DNA of 64,000 nucleotides from Paludibacteraceae bacterium. Lineage in GTDB: Bacteria; Bacteroidota; Bacteroidia; Bacteroidales; Paludibacteraceae. The notes beneath the pieces were generated by a model. The model saw nothing but the letters and a program-made list of their open reading frames with translations, made no database searches and was not told the DNA's origin. Every line of letters starts with the position of its first letter. Within the stretch, counting starts at the first letter, position 1. The stretch is taken from the NCBI GenBank assembly GCA_017384225.1, contig JAFNUD010000032.1, forward strand, positions 36,689-100,688. Reading direction: 5' to 3'. Shown piece by piece: positions 1 through 8,347 of the stretch. The translations under genes were made by a program, and so were the position numbers.

Positions 1-1
1 C

Positions 2-187
2 ATCAACATCAGCGATTTACACGTAACATCAGATGGGGATCATTTCACGTGCGAAGTCGAGATAATGCTGTTCGATACCACACTTATCGGAAAAATGTGC
101 ATGAAACTACGCAATATCGGAGGCGTAAATACAGTAAATGTCACACACATTGACAAAAAAGAAATAAATCAAAATAATTGCGAATAA
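2..187 (+). CDS. RelA/SpoT-like (p)ppGpp synthetase/hydrolase, C-terminal fragment
   Basis: Only the last 61 codons are present; the gene enters from the left edge in frame 2 and stops at TAA 185-187. The fragment reads INISDLHVTSDGDHF, then a stretch ending in MKLRNIGGVNTVN. This is the layout of the ACT/RRM regulatory domain that closes RelA/SpoT proteins: beta strand, short helix, then a 'I-GV--V-R'-like strand. The full protein would make and degrade the stringent-response nucleotide (p)ppGpp in the cytoplasm. The next gene starts 20 bases downstream on the same strand. Other ACT-domain proteins could end this way, so the assignment is moderate. Confidence 0.6.
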   Translation: MNISDLHVTSDGDHFTCEVEIMLFDTTLIGKMCMKLRNIGGVNTVNVTHIDKKEINQNNCE

Positions 188-207
188 TTATTATTACTTA
201 CAACAAT

Positions 208-1293
208 ATGAAACATTTATTTACTTTTGCTGCTACAATGCTCATTGCATTGGCAGCCATGGGACAAAACCCTGTTATCACATTCGACAAGACAACACAC
301 GACTTTGGTAAGATCAACGAAGCCGATGGTAGAGTAACCACCATTTTCACATTCAAAAACGAGGGTATGGCTCCGCTCGTATTGAGCAATGTACGTGCCA
401 GCTGTGGATGTACAACTCCTAAATGGACACGCGAACCTATCGAACCAGGACAAACTGGCGAAATCACAGTAACCTACAACCCAAGTGGTCGTCCAGGACG
501 ATTCCAAAAGACAGTTACTGTCACCAGTAATGCTGAAGAAGCTACTACCAAGCTCTATATCAAAGGCGAAGTAATTCCTAAACCAACTAAGCCTACAGAT
601 GAATACCCTATCAAGATGGGCGAAGTAAGCTTAAAGCGCAAAAGCATCAATTTTGGTTCAATCCTGCAAGGCAACAGCAAGCAAGTAGAAATTGAGTATG
701 CTAATCAGACGGATCAACCTATCACTGTAGCTATCTTGATGAACGAGAAAGATTCTTACATTAAGAACCAAGTCACTTTAGAAACCGTAGAACCAAAGCA
801 AACTGGAAAAATCCTATTTTCGCTACATACAACAGAATGTCCAGAGTTAGGTCCTCTCACGGCCAAAGCATATGTGATGGTCAATGGCAAACGCAACATC
901 TCAGAGACATACGAAATTACACTTTCTGCCAATATCAAAGAAGATTTTTCGCACCTCACTGTAGAGCAACGCCAACAAGCACCAATTATGGAAGTGACAA
1001 AAGAAATAGATTTGGGCACTATCAACGTGAGTAAAAAGATCAGTTCGAAACTGACTATTGCTAATGCGGGTATCAATCCTTTGATCATTCGTCGTGTGAT
1101 AAGTAATGATGAGCACATCAAGTTTGTCGCACCTAAGTCTGCTGTCAAAGCAGGGCGCAAAGTGGATATGAAATTAGAGTTAGATGCTACATCTGGTATT
1201 AATCCAGCACGCTACTCACGCAATCTCACGCTCATCACGAATGACCCTAACAACCCTGTAGTCAACATCAAGATTAATTGGGTAGTAGAGTAA
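208..1293 (+). CDS. DUF1573-containing exported protein
   Basis: This 361-residue protein begins at ATG 208, where a signal peptide follows at once (MKHLFTFAATMLIALAAMGQ). A TTG start 30 bases upstream would add a charged stretch before it and overlaps the previous stop. The first mature domain has the DUF1573 hallmark of an HDFGKI strand followed by SCGCTTP. Two further Ig-like beta-sandwich segments follow near residues 135-245 and 260-360, each opening with a similar 'I-FG-I/DLGTI' strand. DUF1573 proteins are common in Bacteroidota and carry ASPM/SPD-2/Hydin-like folds; their role is not established. The stop codon overlaps the next start by one base (TAATG), suggesting coupling. Confidence 0.85.
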   Translation: MKHLFTFAATMLIALAAMGQNPVITFDKTTHDFGKINEADGRVTTIFTFKNEGMAPLVLSNVRASCGCTTPKWTREPIEPGQTGEITVTYNPSGRPGRFQKTVTVTSNAEEATTKLYIKGEVIPKPTKPTDEYPIKMGEVSLKRKSINFGSILQGNSKQVEIEYANQTDQPITVAILMNEKDSYIKNQVTLETVEPKQTGKILFSLHTTECPELGPLTAKAYVMVNGKRNISETYEITLSANIKEDFSHLTVEQRQQAPIMEVTKEIDLGTINVSKKISSKLTIANAGINPLIIRRVISNDEHIKFVAPKSAVKAGRKVDMKLELDATSGINPARYSRNLTLITNDPNNPVVNIKINWVVE

Positions 1294-2384
1294 TGGAACA
1301 TCCAGAAAATAATGCCAAATACAAAGGACTGACAGTAAACGCGGGCGTAGAGAATCTACCTAGCGTGAATCCTTATGCCACCTTTCGCCGTCGTAAACAA
1401 GTACTGCACGCAGACCAATATGTGGAAGGCATATTGAACGGCGATTTGCGTTTGCTTAGCCAAGCCGTAACGCTCATAGAGAGCAATCTGCAAAGTGATC
1501 AAGTGATTGCTCAACAAGTGATTGAGCGTTGTCTTCCTCATGCAGGCAAAGCTATTCGCTTGGGCATTACAGGTGTGCCTGGAGCTGGTAAATCCACCTT
1601 CATTGAGGCATTAGGTACTATGCTTTGCCACCAAGGCAAGAAATTAGCAGTACTAGCAATAGACCCTTCATCAGAACGGAGTAAAGGTAGTATATTGGGC
1701 GACAAGACGCGTATGAACCACCTATCCACCGAGGCTAATGCGTTTATACGCCCTAGTCCATCGGCTGGTAGTTTGGGTGGTGTAGCACGTAAGACACGCG
1801 AAACTATCGTGCTATGTGAAGCTGCTGGATTTGATACTATTATCGTTGAAACTGTAGGTGTGGGACAGTCAGAAACGGCAGCACACTCTATGGTGGATTT
1901 CTTCCTTCTGTTGCAAGTAACAGGTACGGGAGACGAATTGCAAGGTATCAAACGAGGTATTATGGAGATGGCTGACGGAATAGCGATCAATAAATGTGAC
2001 GGTTCTAATATTGAAAGAGCAGAAGCTGCACGAGTAAGCTTCAAAAACGCACTCGCCCTCTTCCCCCCAACTGAATCGGGTTGGAGACCATACGCCGAGA
2101 CTTGCTCCGCTATCGAAGGCAATGGCATACGCAAGGTATGGAAAATGGTAGAAGACTATATCAGTTATACTCGCGAAAATGGCTACCTTGATCACCTGCG
2201 CACACAGCAAGCTAAGTATTGGATGTATGAAACCATCAACCAAAACCTGCTGGATAGTTTCTACAAAAACGAGACGATGGAAAACCTCATTTCAACTATA
2301 GAAACACGCGTACTTAACAACGAATTGAGCAGTTTCACCGCTGCATACGAACTATTACAACAATATGGCAAGCTCAACAAGTAA
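1293..2384 (+). CDS. meaB: MeaB/ArgK-type P-loop GTPase
   Basis: This is a G3E-family GTPase that loads and protects the cobalamin enzyme methylmalonyl-CoA mutase. Walker A is GVPGAGKST at residues 94-102, followed by the family signature LAIDPSSERSKGSILGDKTR, then GGVARKTRE, a VETVGVGQSE switch region and the NKCDG guanine-specificity motif. The length of 363 residues is normal. ATG 1293 was chosen over the upstream TTG at 1278 because it overlaps the preceding stop by one base. No mutase subunit is in the window, so its partner must be encoded elsewhere. The 3' end overlaps dnaB by 20 bases. Confidence 0.88.
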   Translation: MEHPENNAKYKGLTVNAGVENLPSVNPYATFRRRKQVLHADQYVEGILNGDLRLLSQAVTLIESNLQSDQVIAQQVIERCLPHAGKAIRLGITGVPGAGKSTFIEALGTMLCHQGKKLAVLAIDPSSERSKGSILGDKTRMNHLSTEANAFIRPSPSAGSLGGVARKTRETIVLCEAAGFDTIIVETVGVGQSETAAHSMVDFFLLLQVTGTGDELQGIKRGIMEMADGIAINKCDGSNIERAEAARVSFKNALALFPPTESGWRPYAETCSAIEGNGIRKVWKMVEDYISYTRENGYLDHLRTQQAKYWMYETINQNLLDSFYKNETMENLISTIETRVLNNELSSFTAAYELLQQYGKLNK

Positions 2385-3903
2385 TAAAAGACGTAGTACC
2401 ACCTCTACTGCGGTGAAAGTTGGACCTAACGAGATGGGTAAACTCCCTCCTCAAGCTCCCGAACTGGAAGAATCAGTCTTGGGTGCACTGATGATAGAAA
2501 AAGATGCCTTCGCTACTGTAGCGGATCTACTTCGTCCAGAGTCTTTCTATATGGACCAGCATGGTCTTATTTTTGAAGCTATTCGCACTTTGGCAACCAA
2601 AGATGCCCCTATTGATTTGCTATCAGTAGTGGAGCAACTTAAAACGATGGGCGCACTCGAAAAAGCGGGTGGCGTGATTTATTTAAGTGAACTAACCCGT
2701 AGAGTAGCTTCTGCGGCACACTTGCGCTATCATGCACAAATCGTTGCACAGAAAGCCACAGCACGCGAACTCATATCCATGGCATGCCAAATCGAAGAAA
2801 AAGGCTACGATGAGACACAAGATGTGGATATGCTCATGGCTGAAGCAGAAGGCAAGATTTTTGAGATTTCACAACGCGCACAAAAACGCGATGTCACACA
2901 GATTGATCCTGTGATAGAAGAGGCTTTCGAGCGCATGAGAAAAGCCTCAAAAAACGAAGGCAATATATCTGGTGTACCAAGTGGATTTACGGAATTAGAT
3001 AAAATCACATCAGGTTGGCAGAAATCCGACCTTATCATCATCGCAGCTCGTCCAGCCATGGGTAAAACGGCATTCGTGCTTTCTATGGCAAAGAACATAG
3101 CTGTTAACTTCAAGCGTCCAGTTGCCATGTTCTCTCTTGAGATGTCTAATGTGCAGTTAGTCAATCGTCTTATTATGAATGTATGCGAGATAGAAGGTGA
3201 TAAAATCAAAAACGGAAAGCTGACTACTGCCGAGTGGAACAAATTGGATGACAAGGTTCGCGAGTTGATGGGAGCACCTATTTATGTAGATGACACACCT
3301 GGTTTGAGCGTTACAGAGCTCAGAAGCAAAGCGCGAAAACTCGTAAGAGAGAAGCATGTGGAGATGATTATCATCGACTACTTACAGCTCATGAACGCCA
3401 ACGGACAAAGTTTTGGTAGCCGCGAACAAGAAGTGAGCATCATTTCTCGTACACTCAAAGGTATTGCCAAAGAGTTGGACATTCCTGTGATTGCCTTGAG
3501 TCAGCTTAACCGTAATGTAGAAAAGCGCGACTCTAGCAATAGTAATGTAGAGGGAAAGAAGCCACAACTATCCGACCTTCGTGAGTCGGGTGCGATAGAG
3601 CAGGATGCAGATATGGTATGTTTTATCCATAGACCAGAGTATTATCGTATTTATAATGATGATAAGACAGGCAAAGATTTGCGTGGATTGGGTGAGATCA
3701 TTGTAGCTAAACACCGTAATGGTGCTACAGATGAAGTATGGTTGCGCTTTGTAGGTAAGTACGCTAAGTTCCAAAACGAGAACGAAGCATTTGAAGATAC
3801 TAATATATACAATACCCCTGCTCTCACATCCTTCCAAAGCCGAATGAACATATCTTCAGACCCGCATGGAGCACAATTGGATGACGATATTGCACCGTTC
3901 TAA
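2365..3903 (+). CDS. dnaB: replicative DNA helicase DnaB
   Basis: DnaB is the hexameric 5'-3' helicase that unwinds DNA ahead of the replisome. The 512-residue protein has a low-complexity N-terminal tail (1-25), the primase-interacting N-terminal domain (about 30-130), a linker, and a RecA-like C-terminal domain from about 200. Walker A is ARPAMGKTA at 228-236. Downstream are MFSLEMS, the Walker B-like IIIDYLQLM and the late motif SDLRESGAIEQDADMV. There is no intein at the usual insertion sites. The start overlaps the meaB end by 20 bases in another frame, which is consistent with translational coupling. Confidence 0.95.
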   Translation: MASSTSNKRRSTTSTAVKVGPNEMGKLPPQAPELEESVLGALMIEKDAFATVADLLRPESFYMDQHGLIFEAIRTLATKDAPIDLLSVVEQLKTMGALEKAGGVIYLSELTRRVASAAHLRYHAQIVAQKATARELISMACQIEEKGYDETQDVDMLMAEAEGKIFEISQRAQKRDVTQIDPVIEEAFERMRKASKNEGNISGVPSGFTELDKITSGWQKSDLIIIAARPAMGKTAFVLSMAKNIAVNFKRPVAMFSLEMSNVQLVNRLIMNVCEIEGDKIKNGKLTTAEWNKLDDKVRELMGAPIYVDDTPGLSVTELRSKARKLVREKHVEMIIIDYLQLMNANGQSFGSREQEVSIISRTLKGIAKELDIPVIALSQLNRNVEKRDSSNSNVEGKKPQLSDLRESGAIEQDADMVCFIHRPEYYRIYNDDKTGKDLRGLGEIIVAKHRNGATDEVWLRFVGKYAKFQNENEAFEDTNIYNTPALTSFQSRMNISSDPHGAQLDDDIAPF

Positions 3904-3930
3904 ATAAGCATTGTAAATAAAATATCGTAC

Positions 3931-4656
3931 ATGGTAAATATCTTTTCATCCTTACTTTTGGGATTCTTGATGATTCTTGATCCTTGTACACTCTTTACAA
4001 GCATTGCCGCTATTGGGTATATTGACAAGGAAATCAACAATCGTCGCAAAGTGCTACATAATGGCCTAATGTTTGTTTTGGGCAAGTTAGCTACCTATAC
4101 CTTATTAGCTATACCCTTTGTAATGGGGGCTCGCACGGACGGGATTAAGCATTTTCTAAATCATTGGGGAGAACCTATGCTGGCAGCATTCATGTTGCTG
4201 TGTGGTGTATTATTGCTATTCACGGGGCATCATCATCACGAACACGATCATGGTATGAGCCATTGGCTAAAAAGTATAGACAACCAAAGCAGTGGTTTTT
4301 GGTCTTTTATGTTAGGTATTTTCTTTGCCATTGCTTTTTGTCCACATCGTTTGATCTATTTCTTTACGATGGTGGATATAGCCATCACTCTTCCATATTC
4401 GTGGAATTGGATACTCCCTATCGTATTTGGATTAGGCACAGGCTTACCCATCATGATTCTTGCTTGGATTATTTCGTATAGTGCTATATCACTTTCCACA
4501 TTAAACGCTAAACTATCGACTGTTGAAAAGTGGGTACGTTATGTATCGGCCGTGTTGTTTATTGGCTTTGGTATCTATCTTTGTGCACATATCTTCGCTC
4601 ACGACTGCGGACATTCCACATGTAATCACGAGCACCACACCTGCAGCATCAAATAG
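3931..4656 (+). CDS. ArsG/CcdA-like membrane transporter with His-rich loop
   Basis: This polytopic inner-membrane protein of 241 residues has about six hydrophobic segments. The first contains DPCT (Cys19) and the fourth AFCPHR (Cys137), the paired-Cys layout of the DsbD/CcdA fold. The pattern 'AIGYIDKEI--RRKVLHNGL' and the later 'FGLGTGLPIMILAW' match proteins labelled ArsG-family efflux permease or cytochrome c biogenesis transmembrane protein in Bacteroidota. A loop near 100-108 is HHHHEHDHG, and the last 18 residues hold three Cys and four His. This suggests metal binding. Substrate and direction of transport are unknown. Thiol-disulfide transfer or metal(loid) export are both possible. 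Confidence 0.65.
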   Translation: MVNIFSSLLLGFLMILDPCTLFTSIAAIGYIDKEINNRRKVLHNGLMFVLGKLATYTLLAIPFVMGARTDGIKHFLNHWGEPMLAAFMLLCGVLLLFTGHHHHEHDHGMSHWLKSIDNQSSGFWSFMLGIFFAIAFCPHRLIYFFTMVDIAITLPYSWNWILPIVFGLGTGLPIMILAWIISYSAISLSTLNAKLSTVEKWVRYVSAVLFIGFGIYLCAHIFAHDCGHSTCNHEHHTCSIK

Positions 4657-4691
4657 TTAGCTCAATACGCTTTTTTCTAAATAGTAACCAT

Positions 4692-5489
4692 ATGAGTAGT
4701 CCAAACTTCCGTTTTAAGCAGTTCACCGTATGGCACGACAAATGCGCAATGAAGGTGGGGACTGATGGCGTCTTATTGGGTGCATGGTGTCCTATCCACA
4801 ATAATTTCTCGACTCTTAACACTTCGCCATATCGCCTATTGGACATCGGAACAGGTAGTGGACTTATTGCCCTAATGCTCGCACAGCGGCTCTCTTACCT
4901 ATACCAGACTCACCATCCAACATATCATATTGACGCTATTGATATTGATAGCGATGCAGTAACACAAGCGAAAGAGAATTTTGCTCTATCACCATGGACT
5001 AAGCATTTACATGCACATCAATCTACCCTACAAGAGTGGAAAACACAAACAACCAATAGTGAAGTTTTATACGACCTCATCATCAGTAATCCTCCTTACT
5101 TCCAACAAAGTCTAAAAAATCCTAATACACAGCGCGCCACAGCGCGACATGCAGACACGCTGAAGTATAGCGAACTCATCCTACATGCAACTCGTCTTTT
5201 GAAACCATGTGGTACATTGGCATTCGTATTACCCATCGAGGCAGAAGAAGAAATTTTGGGATTGAGTAAAGAATTTGGACTCTATCCTACTCATATTACA
5301 CATGTGTATAGCAAGCCCAGCAAACCAGCCAAGCGTTTGCTCATAGCTCTATCATCCATTCTCCGTAGCAATGAAGCAATCGCTCATTGTCCATATACTC
5401 ATCCTATCGTCAAAACCTTTTACATAGAATCTGCCAACTCGCCTCGCAGCGAAGATTACAAGACGTTAACCCAAGATTTCTACCTATAG
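4692..5489 (+). CDS. trmN6: tRNA1(Val) adenine-37 N6-methyltransferase
   Basis: This SAM-dependent methyltransferase is predicted to methylate N6 of A37 in tRNA1-Val. The N-terminus FRFKQFTVWHDKCAMKVGTD is the family signature (phenylalanine-lysine-rich opening, then KVGTDGVLLG). Motif I is LLDIGTGSGLIALMLAQR, the acidic ribose-binding motif is IDAIDIDSDAV, and the catalytic motif IV is ISNPPYF, typical of N6-adenine methyltransferases. At 265 residues it is slightly longer than the approximately 240-residue norm. The C-terminus is probably complete. It starts at ATG 4692, 35 bases after the preceding gene. Confidence 0.88.
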   Translation: MSSPNFRFKQFTVWHDKCAMKVGTDGVLLGAWCPIHNNFSTLNTSPYRLLDIGTGSGLIALMLAQRLSYLYQTHHPTYHIDAIDIDSDAVTQAKENFALSPWTKHLHAHQSTLQEWKTQTTNSEVLYDLIISNPPYFQQSLKNPNTQRATARHADTLKYSELILHATRLLKPCGTLAFVLPIEAEEEILGLSKEFGLYPTHITHVYSKPSKPAKRLLIALSSILRSNEAIAHCPYTHPIVKTFYIESANSPRSEDYKTLTQDFYL

Positions 5490-5531
5490 CAACAACACTA
5501 TTCAATAAAAACGCAATAAAACACACTATTT

Positions 5532-5563
5532 TTTGGTCGGTTTATTTATTTTTATTACCTTTG
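5532..5563 (+). promoter_or_regulatory. promoter of the nucleotidyltransferase gene
   Basis: Bacteroidota-type promoter: -33 TTTG at 5532-5535, 20-base spacer, -7 TACCTTTG at 5556-5563. It lies 65 bases before the start codon. Confidence 0.75.
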
Positions 5564-5627
5564 CAACATAATTATTCTACGAAGACCTAAAAGCATAATG
5601 TATCACAGAGGAAAACGATGATATAGC

Positions 5628-6392
5628 ATGAAAGCGATGATTTTTGCAGCGGGATTGGGCACACGTCTCAAACCGCTAACAGACACACTTCCTAAAGCCT
5701 TGGTGCCATTAGCGGGTAAGACCTTGCTACAATGGCAAATTGAAAAGCTCAAAGCGGCAAGTATCACAAATATAGTGGTCAACGTACATCATTTTCCAGA
5801 TATGATTATTGACTATCTAAAAGAAAAAAATAATTTTGATTGCCATATTCTTGTGAGCGATGAGCGTGATATGTTATTAGAAACAGGAGGTGGTTTGCGT
5901 AAGGCCTACGAAGCATTTAAACAATTAGGCAAAGAAGCGGACGATGAGGGTATCTTGGTATGCAATGTAGATATATTGTCGAATATTGATATTCCAACCC
6001 TGCTAAAGGCATACAATCCAAAGGAAATGGGCGTAGTAGTCGTTAGCAACCGCGAGACACAGCGTTATCTGCTATTTAATGAAAAGAATCGTCTTTGCGG
6101 ATGGACAAATGTGGCTACGGGTGAAGTTAAGGGCGAAGGAGCGAAAAACAAGGAACAAGGAGCAATGAAGAGACTTGCTTTCTCTGGTATGCAGATACTC
6201 AATCCTCGTATTTTTGATTGTATGGACGATGTGGTAATACAGAAAGGCGAGAAGTTCTCACTCATTGATCTATATCTCAATATTGCACAAAAAGAAATTC
6301 TCAGAGCCTATATCCCTGAGAATTATCGTATGATGGATGTTGGTAAGATCAACCAACTATCCGAAGCAGAATCTTTTGCTTATAACCTATAA
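5628..6392 (+). CDS. sugar-1-phosphate nucleotidyltransferase
   Basis: This NTP_transferase-fold enzyme would join a nucleoside triphosphate to a sugar 1-phosphate. The N-terminus MIFAAGLGTRLKPLTD is the nucleotide-binding signature, followed by PKALVPLAGKTLL, where the Lys contacts the phosphate. VCNVDIL (near residue 108) supplies the metal-binding Asp, and a GMQILNP segment lies in the sugar site. The 254-residue single-domain size resembles MurU and mannose-1-phosphate guanylyltransferase-like enzymes; the exact sugar cannot be told. It has its own promoter and no sugar-pathway neighbours. Its stop overlaps the convergent lipid-kinase gene by six bases. Confidence 0.82.
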   Translation: MKAMIFAAGLGTRLKPLTDTLPKALVPLAGKTLLQWQIEKLKAASITNIVVNVHHFPDMIIDYLKEKNNFDCHILVSDERDMLLETGGGLRKAYEAFKQLGKEADDEGILVCNVDILSNIDIPTLLKAYNPKEMGVVVVSNRETQRYLLFNEKNRLCGWTNVATGEVKGEGAKNKEQGAMKRLAFSGMQILNPRIFDCMDDVVIQKGEKFSLIDLYLNIAQKEILRAYIPENYRMMDVGKINQLSEAESFAYNL

Positions 6393-7328
6393 ACAATATT
6401 CTGGTACTATCATTTGCAGAGCATGTTTCATGCAATTGACCTTACATGGTCCGCTGATATCCATAACGATACCATCGGCTTCAAACGACTGATGCTGCTT
6501 GGTATGTACCAACATATCGTCGGTCACTACTGCGTGTACAAAAGGCAATTCTTGCAATTTACCATTAAAGAGTTTGGATACCGCTTGAGCTATTTGCCTT
6601 AGCGTAGGCGGGGTTAGGAAGATAGCATGCAGCAATCCATCACTAGGATCTGCCTGTGGATTTAGACGCATACCGCCACCCACATACGAACCATTGGATA
6701 CCGCAGCTACAAACAATCGACCTTCGAGCACAGTTTTTCCCTCCACATCAAGACGCATATGTTGGCTCTTATACTTAGCCAAACCTCCAAAGAGCGCAAA
6801 GAAATAGTTCACATGGTGACTACCTATGTAGTACTTCAGTTCATTCGCCATACGGCAAACGAGCGGATCAAATCCAAAACCAAGTGAATTAACGAAATAG
6901 CGGTGATGCTCAATATTATTGCGCCAATAGGTTACACATCCCACATCAAGGGGTTTTGTCTTACCAGCAAAGAATATATCCAGCGAGCGTTTGAAGTCTT
7001 TTGTAAGTCCCCAATGACGAGCAAAATCATTTCCCGTACCGCGTGGCATGATACCGAATTTTATCTTTGCACGTTGTTCTGGTGTCAAATCTGCACGCAT
7101 GATTCCATTAATCACTTCGCTAATGGTACCATCACCTCCCAACACGAGTATTTCAGTACAGCCTTTTTCCTCTACAAGTTCACGACCAAGTTCAATAGCG
7201 TGATTTTCGTATTTAGTAACGCGATAGATGAATGGCTCGCGCCTCGCCTTGAGCAATTTCCACAAATATAATCGCTGCGCACGAAAAGCCTTCTTACCCG
7301 ACTTCGGATTAATAATAATTCCTAACAT
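6387..7328 (-). CDS. diacylglycerol kinase-family lipid kinase
   Basis: This YegS/DgkB-like soluble lipid kinase is predicted to phosphorylate diacylglycerol or a related lipid at the membrane face. The DAGK catalytic domain starts at residue 1 (IINPKSGK), with the ATP-binding GGDGT at 64-68 and GIMPRGTGNDFARHWGL after it. The C-terminal beta-sandwich contains NSLGFGFDPLV and SNGSYVGGGMRLNP, which are family features. The 313-residue length is normal. It is convergent with the nucleotidyltransferase, and the two stops overlap by six bases. Its own promoter is embedded in the terminator of the ribosomal-protein operon upstream. Confidence 0.88.
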   Translation of the reverse strand: MLGIIINPKSGKKAFRAQRLYLWKLLKARREPFIYRVTKYENHAIELGRELVEEKGCTEILVLGGDGTISEVINGIMRADLTPEQRAKIKFGIMPRGTGNDFARHWGLTKDFKRSLDIFFAGKTKPLDVGCVTYWRNNIEHHRYFVNSLGFGFDPLVCRMANELKYYIGSHHVNYFFALFGGLAKYKSQHMRLDVEGKTVLEGRLFVAAVSNGSYVGGGMRLNPQADPSDGLLHAIFLTPPTLRQIAQAVSKLFNGKLQELPFVHAVVTDDMLVHTKQHQSFEADGIVMDISGPCKVNCMKHALQMIVPEYCL

Positions 7329-7396
7329 ACTGATTGATAATTTACAGATGGTAGTTAACAGTTAATAATCCACCCCAATATCCCCCAAATGGATTG

Positions 7397-7428
7397 CAAA
7401 GGTAATAAAAAAAAAGCATACTACCAAA
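7397..7428 (-). promoter_or_regulatory. promoter of the lipid kinase, overlapping a terminator
   Basis: On the minus strand, TTTG (7428-7425) and TACCTTTG (7404-7397) are separated by 20 bases. The -33 box lies exactly in the loop of the terminator hairpin at 7411-7443. The start codon is about 70 bases downstream. Confidence 0.72.
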
Positions 7429-7443
7429 TTTAGTATGCTTTTT
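7411..7443 (-). terminator. terminator of the rpmB-rpmG-DUF4295 operon
   Basis: This is a perfect 13-bp inverted repeat (7411-7423 with 7431-7443) around a seven-base loop, with a T-run on the minus strand. It sits 22 bases beyond the DUF4295 stop. The symmetrical A- and T-tracts would also let it work in the other direction. Confidence 0.85.
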
Positions 7444-7465
7444 TTTAAGATTTTTATTGCAATTC

Positions 7466-7618
7466 TTACTTAAAGTAAGCAGCAACTTTGTCGTTTTCAA
7501 CAATTTCCTCTTGGAAGATGTAAGCACCCGTTTTAGGGCTCTTAACCATCTTTATGCACTTGGTGTGGTTACGTCCAGCGTTACCTGTGTGCAATGTAGC
7601 GACCGCTTTCTTTGCCAT
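7466..7618 (-). CDS. DUF4295 small basic protein
   Basis: This is a 50-residue basic protein, beginning MAKKAVATLHTGNAGRNHTK and ending in NDKVAAYFK. In Bacteroidota the gene encoding this family almost always follows rpmB and rpmG, as it does here (29 bases after rpmG). That conservation suggests a ribosome-associated role, although none is proven. ATG is at 7618-7616 and TAA at 7468-7466, and a strong terminator follows. Confidence 0.85.
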   Translation of the reverse strand: MAKKAVATLHTGNAGRNHTKCIKMVKSPKTGAYIFQEEIVENDKVAAYFK

Positions 7619-7647
7619 AGTTCTAAGCCTTTCTTAATTAGGGTTAA

Positions 7648-7836
7648 TTACTTAATTTCTTTGTGGATAGTATACTTCTTGAGAATTGGGTTATACTTTT
7701 TGAGTTCCAAACGCTCAGGAGTATTCTTGCGGTTCTTTGTGGTAATGTAGCGTGATGTACCTGGCATACCGCTGGCCTTGTGCTCAGTGCACTCCAAGAT
7801 TACTTGGACACGTGCTTCTTTTGATTTCTTTGCCAT
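7648..7836 (-). CDS. rpmG: 50S ribosomal protein L33
   Basis: A 62-residue large-subunit protein with the L33 layout: an N-terminal strand [10 protein letters not shown], then [25 protein letters not shown]. Only one Cys (in ECTEH) is left of the two Cys pairs found in zinc-binding L33, so this is the zinc-free (C-minus) form. It lies between rpmB and the DUF4295 gene. Confidence 0.95.
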   Translation of the reverse strand: MAKKSKEARVQVILECTEHKASGMPGTSRYITTKNRKNTPERLELKKYNPILKKYTIHKEIK

Positions 7837-7853
7837 CTCGAATCCTCCTTTGT

Positions 7854-8087
7854 TTAGATGTAACCTTTCTCAGAAGCGCGTTTCAACGCAGCATCCAATC
7901 CGATTTTGTTAATAGTTCTCAGACCAGCTGCACTCACGTTCAGCATGATCCACGTATCTTGTTCTACCCAGTAGAACTTCTTGTGGAATAGGTTCACATC
8001 AAACGTCCTTTTTGTGTGACGTTTTGAGTGAGACACATTGCATCCACCCATGGCTTTCTTGCCTGTAATTTGACAAATCTTTGACAT
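7854..8087 (-). CDS. rpmB: 50S ribosomal protein L28
   Basis: A 77-residue large-subunit protein. The N-terminus [20 protein letters not shown] and KRTFDVNLF, then a C-terminal helix [17 protein letters not shown], are the L28 pattern. First gene of the three-gene rpmB-rpmG-DUF4295 operon, 17 bases before rpmG. Its promoter is at 8193-8224, divergent from that of the ZIP transporter. Confidence 0.95.
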   Translation of the reverse strand: MSKICQITGKKAMGGCNVSHSKRHTKRTFDVNLFHKKFYWVEQDTWIMLNVSAAGLRTINKIGLDAALKRASEKGYI

Positions 8088-8192
8088 TGTATTTTTGTAT
8101 TTAGTTTATTTCTAAGCAGTTAGCCCATTTTTCCTCCTCATTTTCGCCCCTCTATACCACACATTCCTATCTACTATACGCGAAAATTCGTG

Positions 8193-8224
8193 CAAAATTA
8201 CTATTTTTTTTTCATTCCACCAAA
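8193..8224 (-). promoter_or_regulatory. promoter of the rpmB operon
   Basis: On the minus strand, TTTG (8224-8221), a 20-base spacer rich in A, then TAATTTTG (8200-8193). The rpmB start is 105 bases downstream, giving a leader of about 100 bases. Confidence 0.75.
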
Positions 8225-8280
8225 TCTTTTTGCATTTTTTTTCAAAAAACTTGCCATTTACTTTTTTTTCGGTATAACTA

Positions 8281-8312
8281 TTTGTACACAAAAGTATTTT
8301 GCACTATTTTTG
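8281..8312 (+). promoter_or_regulatory. promoter of the ZIP transporter
   Basis: TTTG at 8281-8284, 20 bases, TATTTTTG at 8305-8312. It overlaps an apparent upstream TTG start at 8282, and so supports the ATG at 8348. Confidence 0.72.
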
Positions 8313-8347
8313 TAGCCGTTAACAATACAGCATACACATTAGATATT

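Noticed and set aside
1538-2134. A 198-codon minus-strand frame opposite meaB
   Set aside because: Shadow of meaB. The codon pattern mirrors the coding strand and no homology is recognisable.
6387-6392. Six-base overlap of convergent stops as a regulatory device
   Set aside because: Short convergent overlaps are common in compact genomes and no hairpin is present there.
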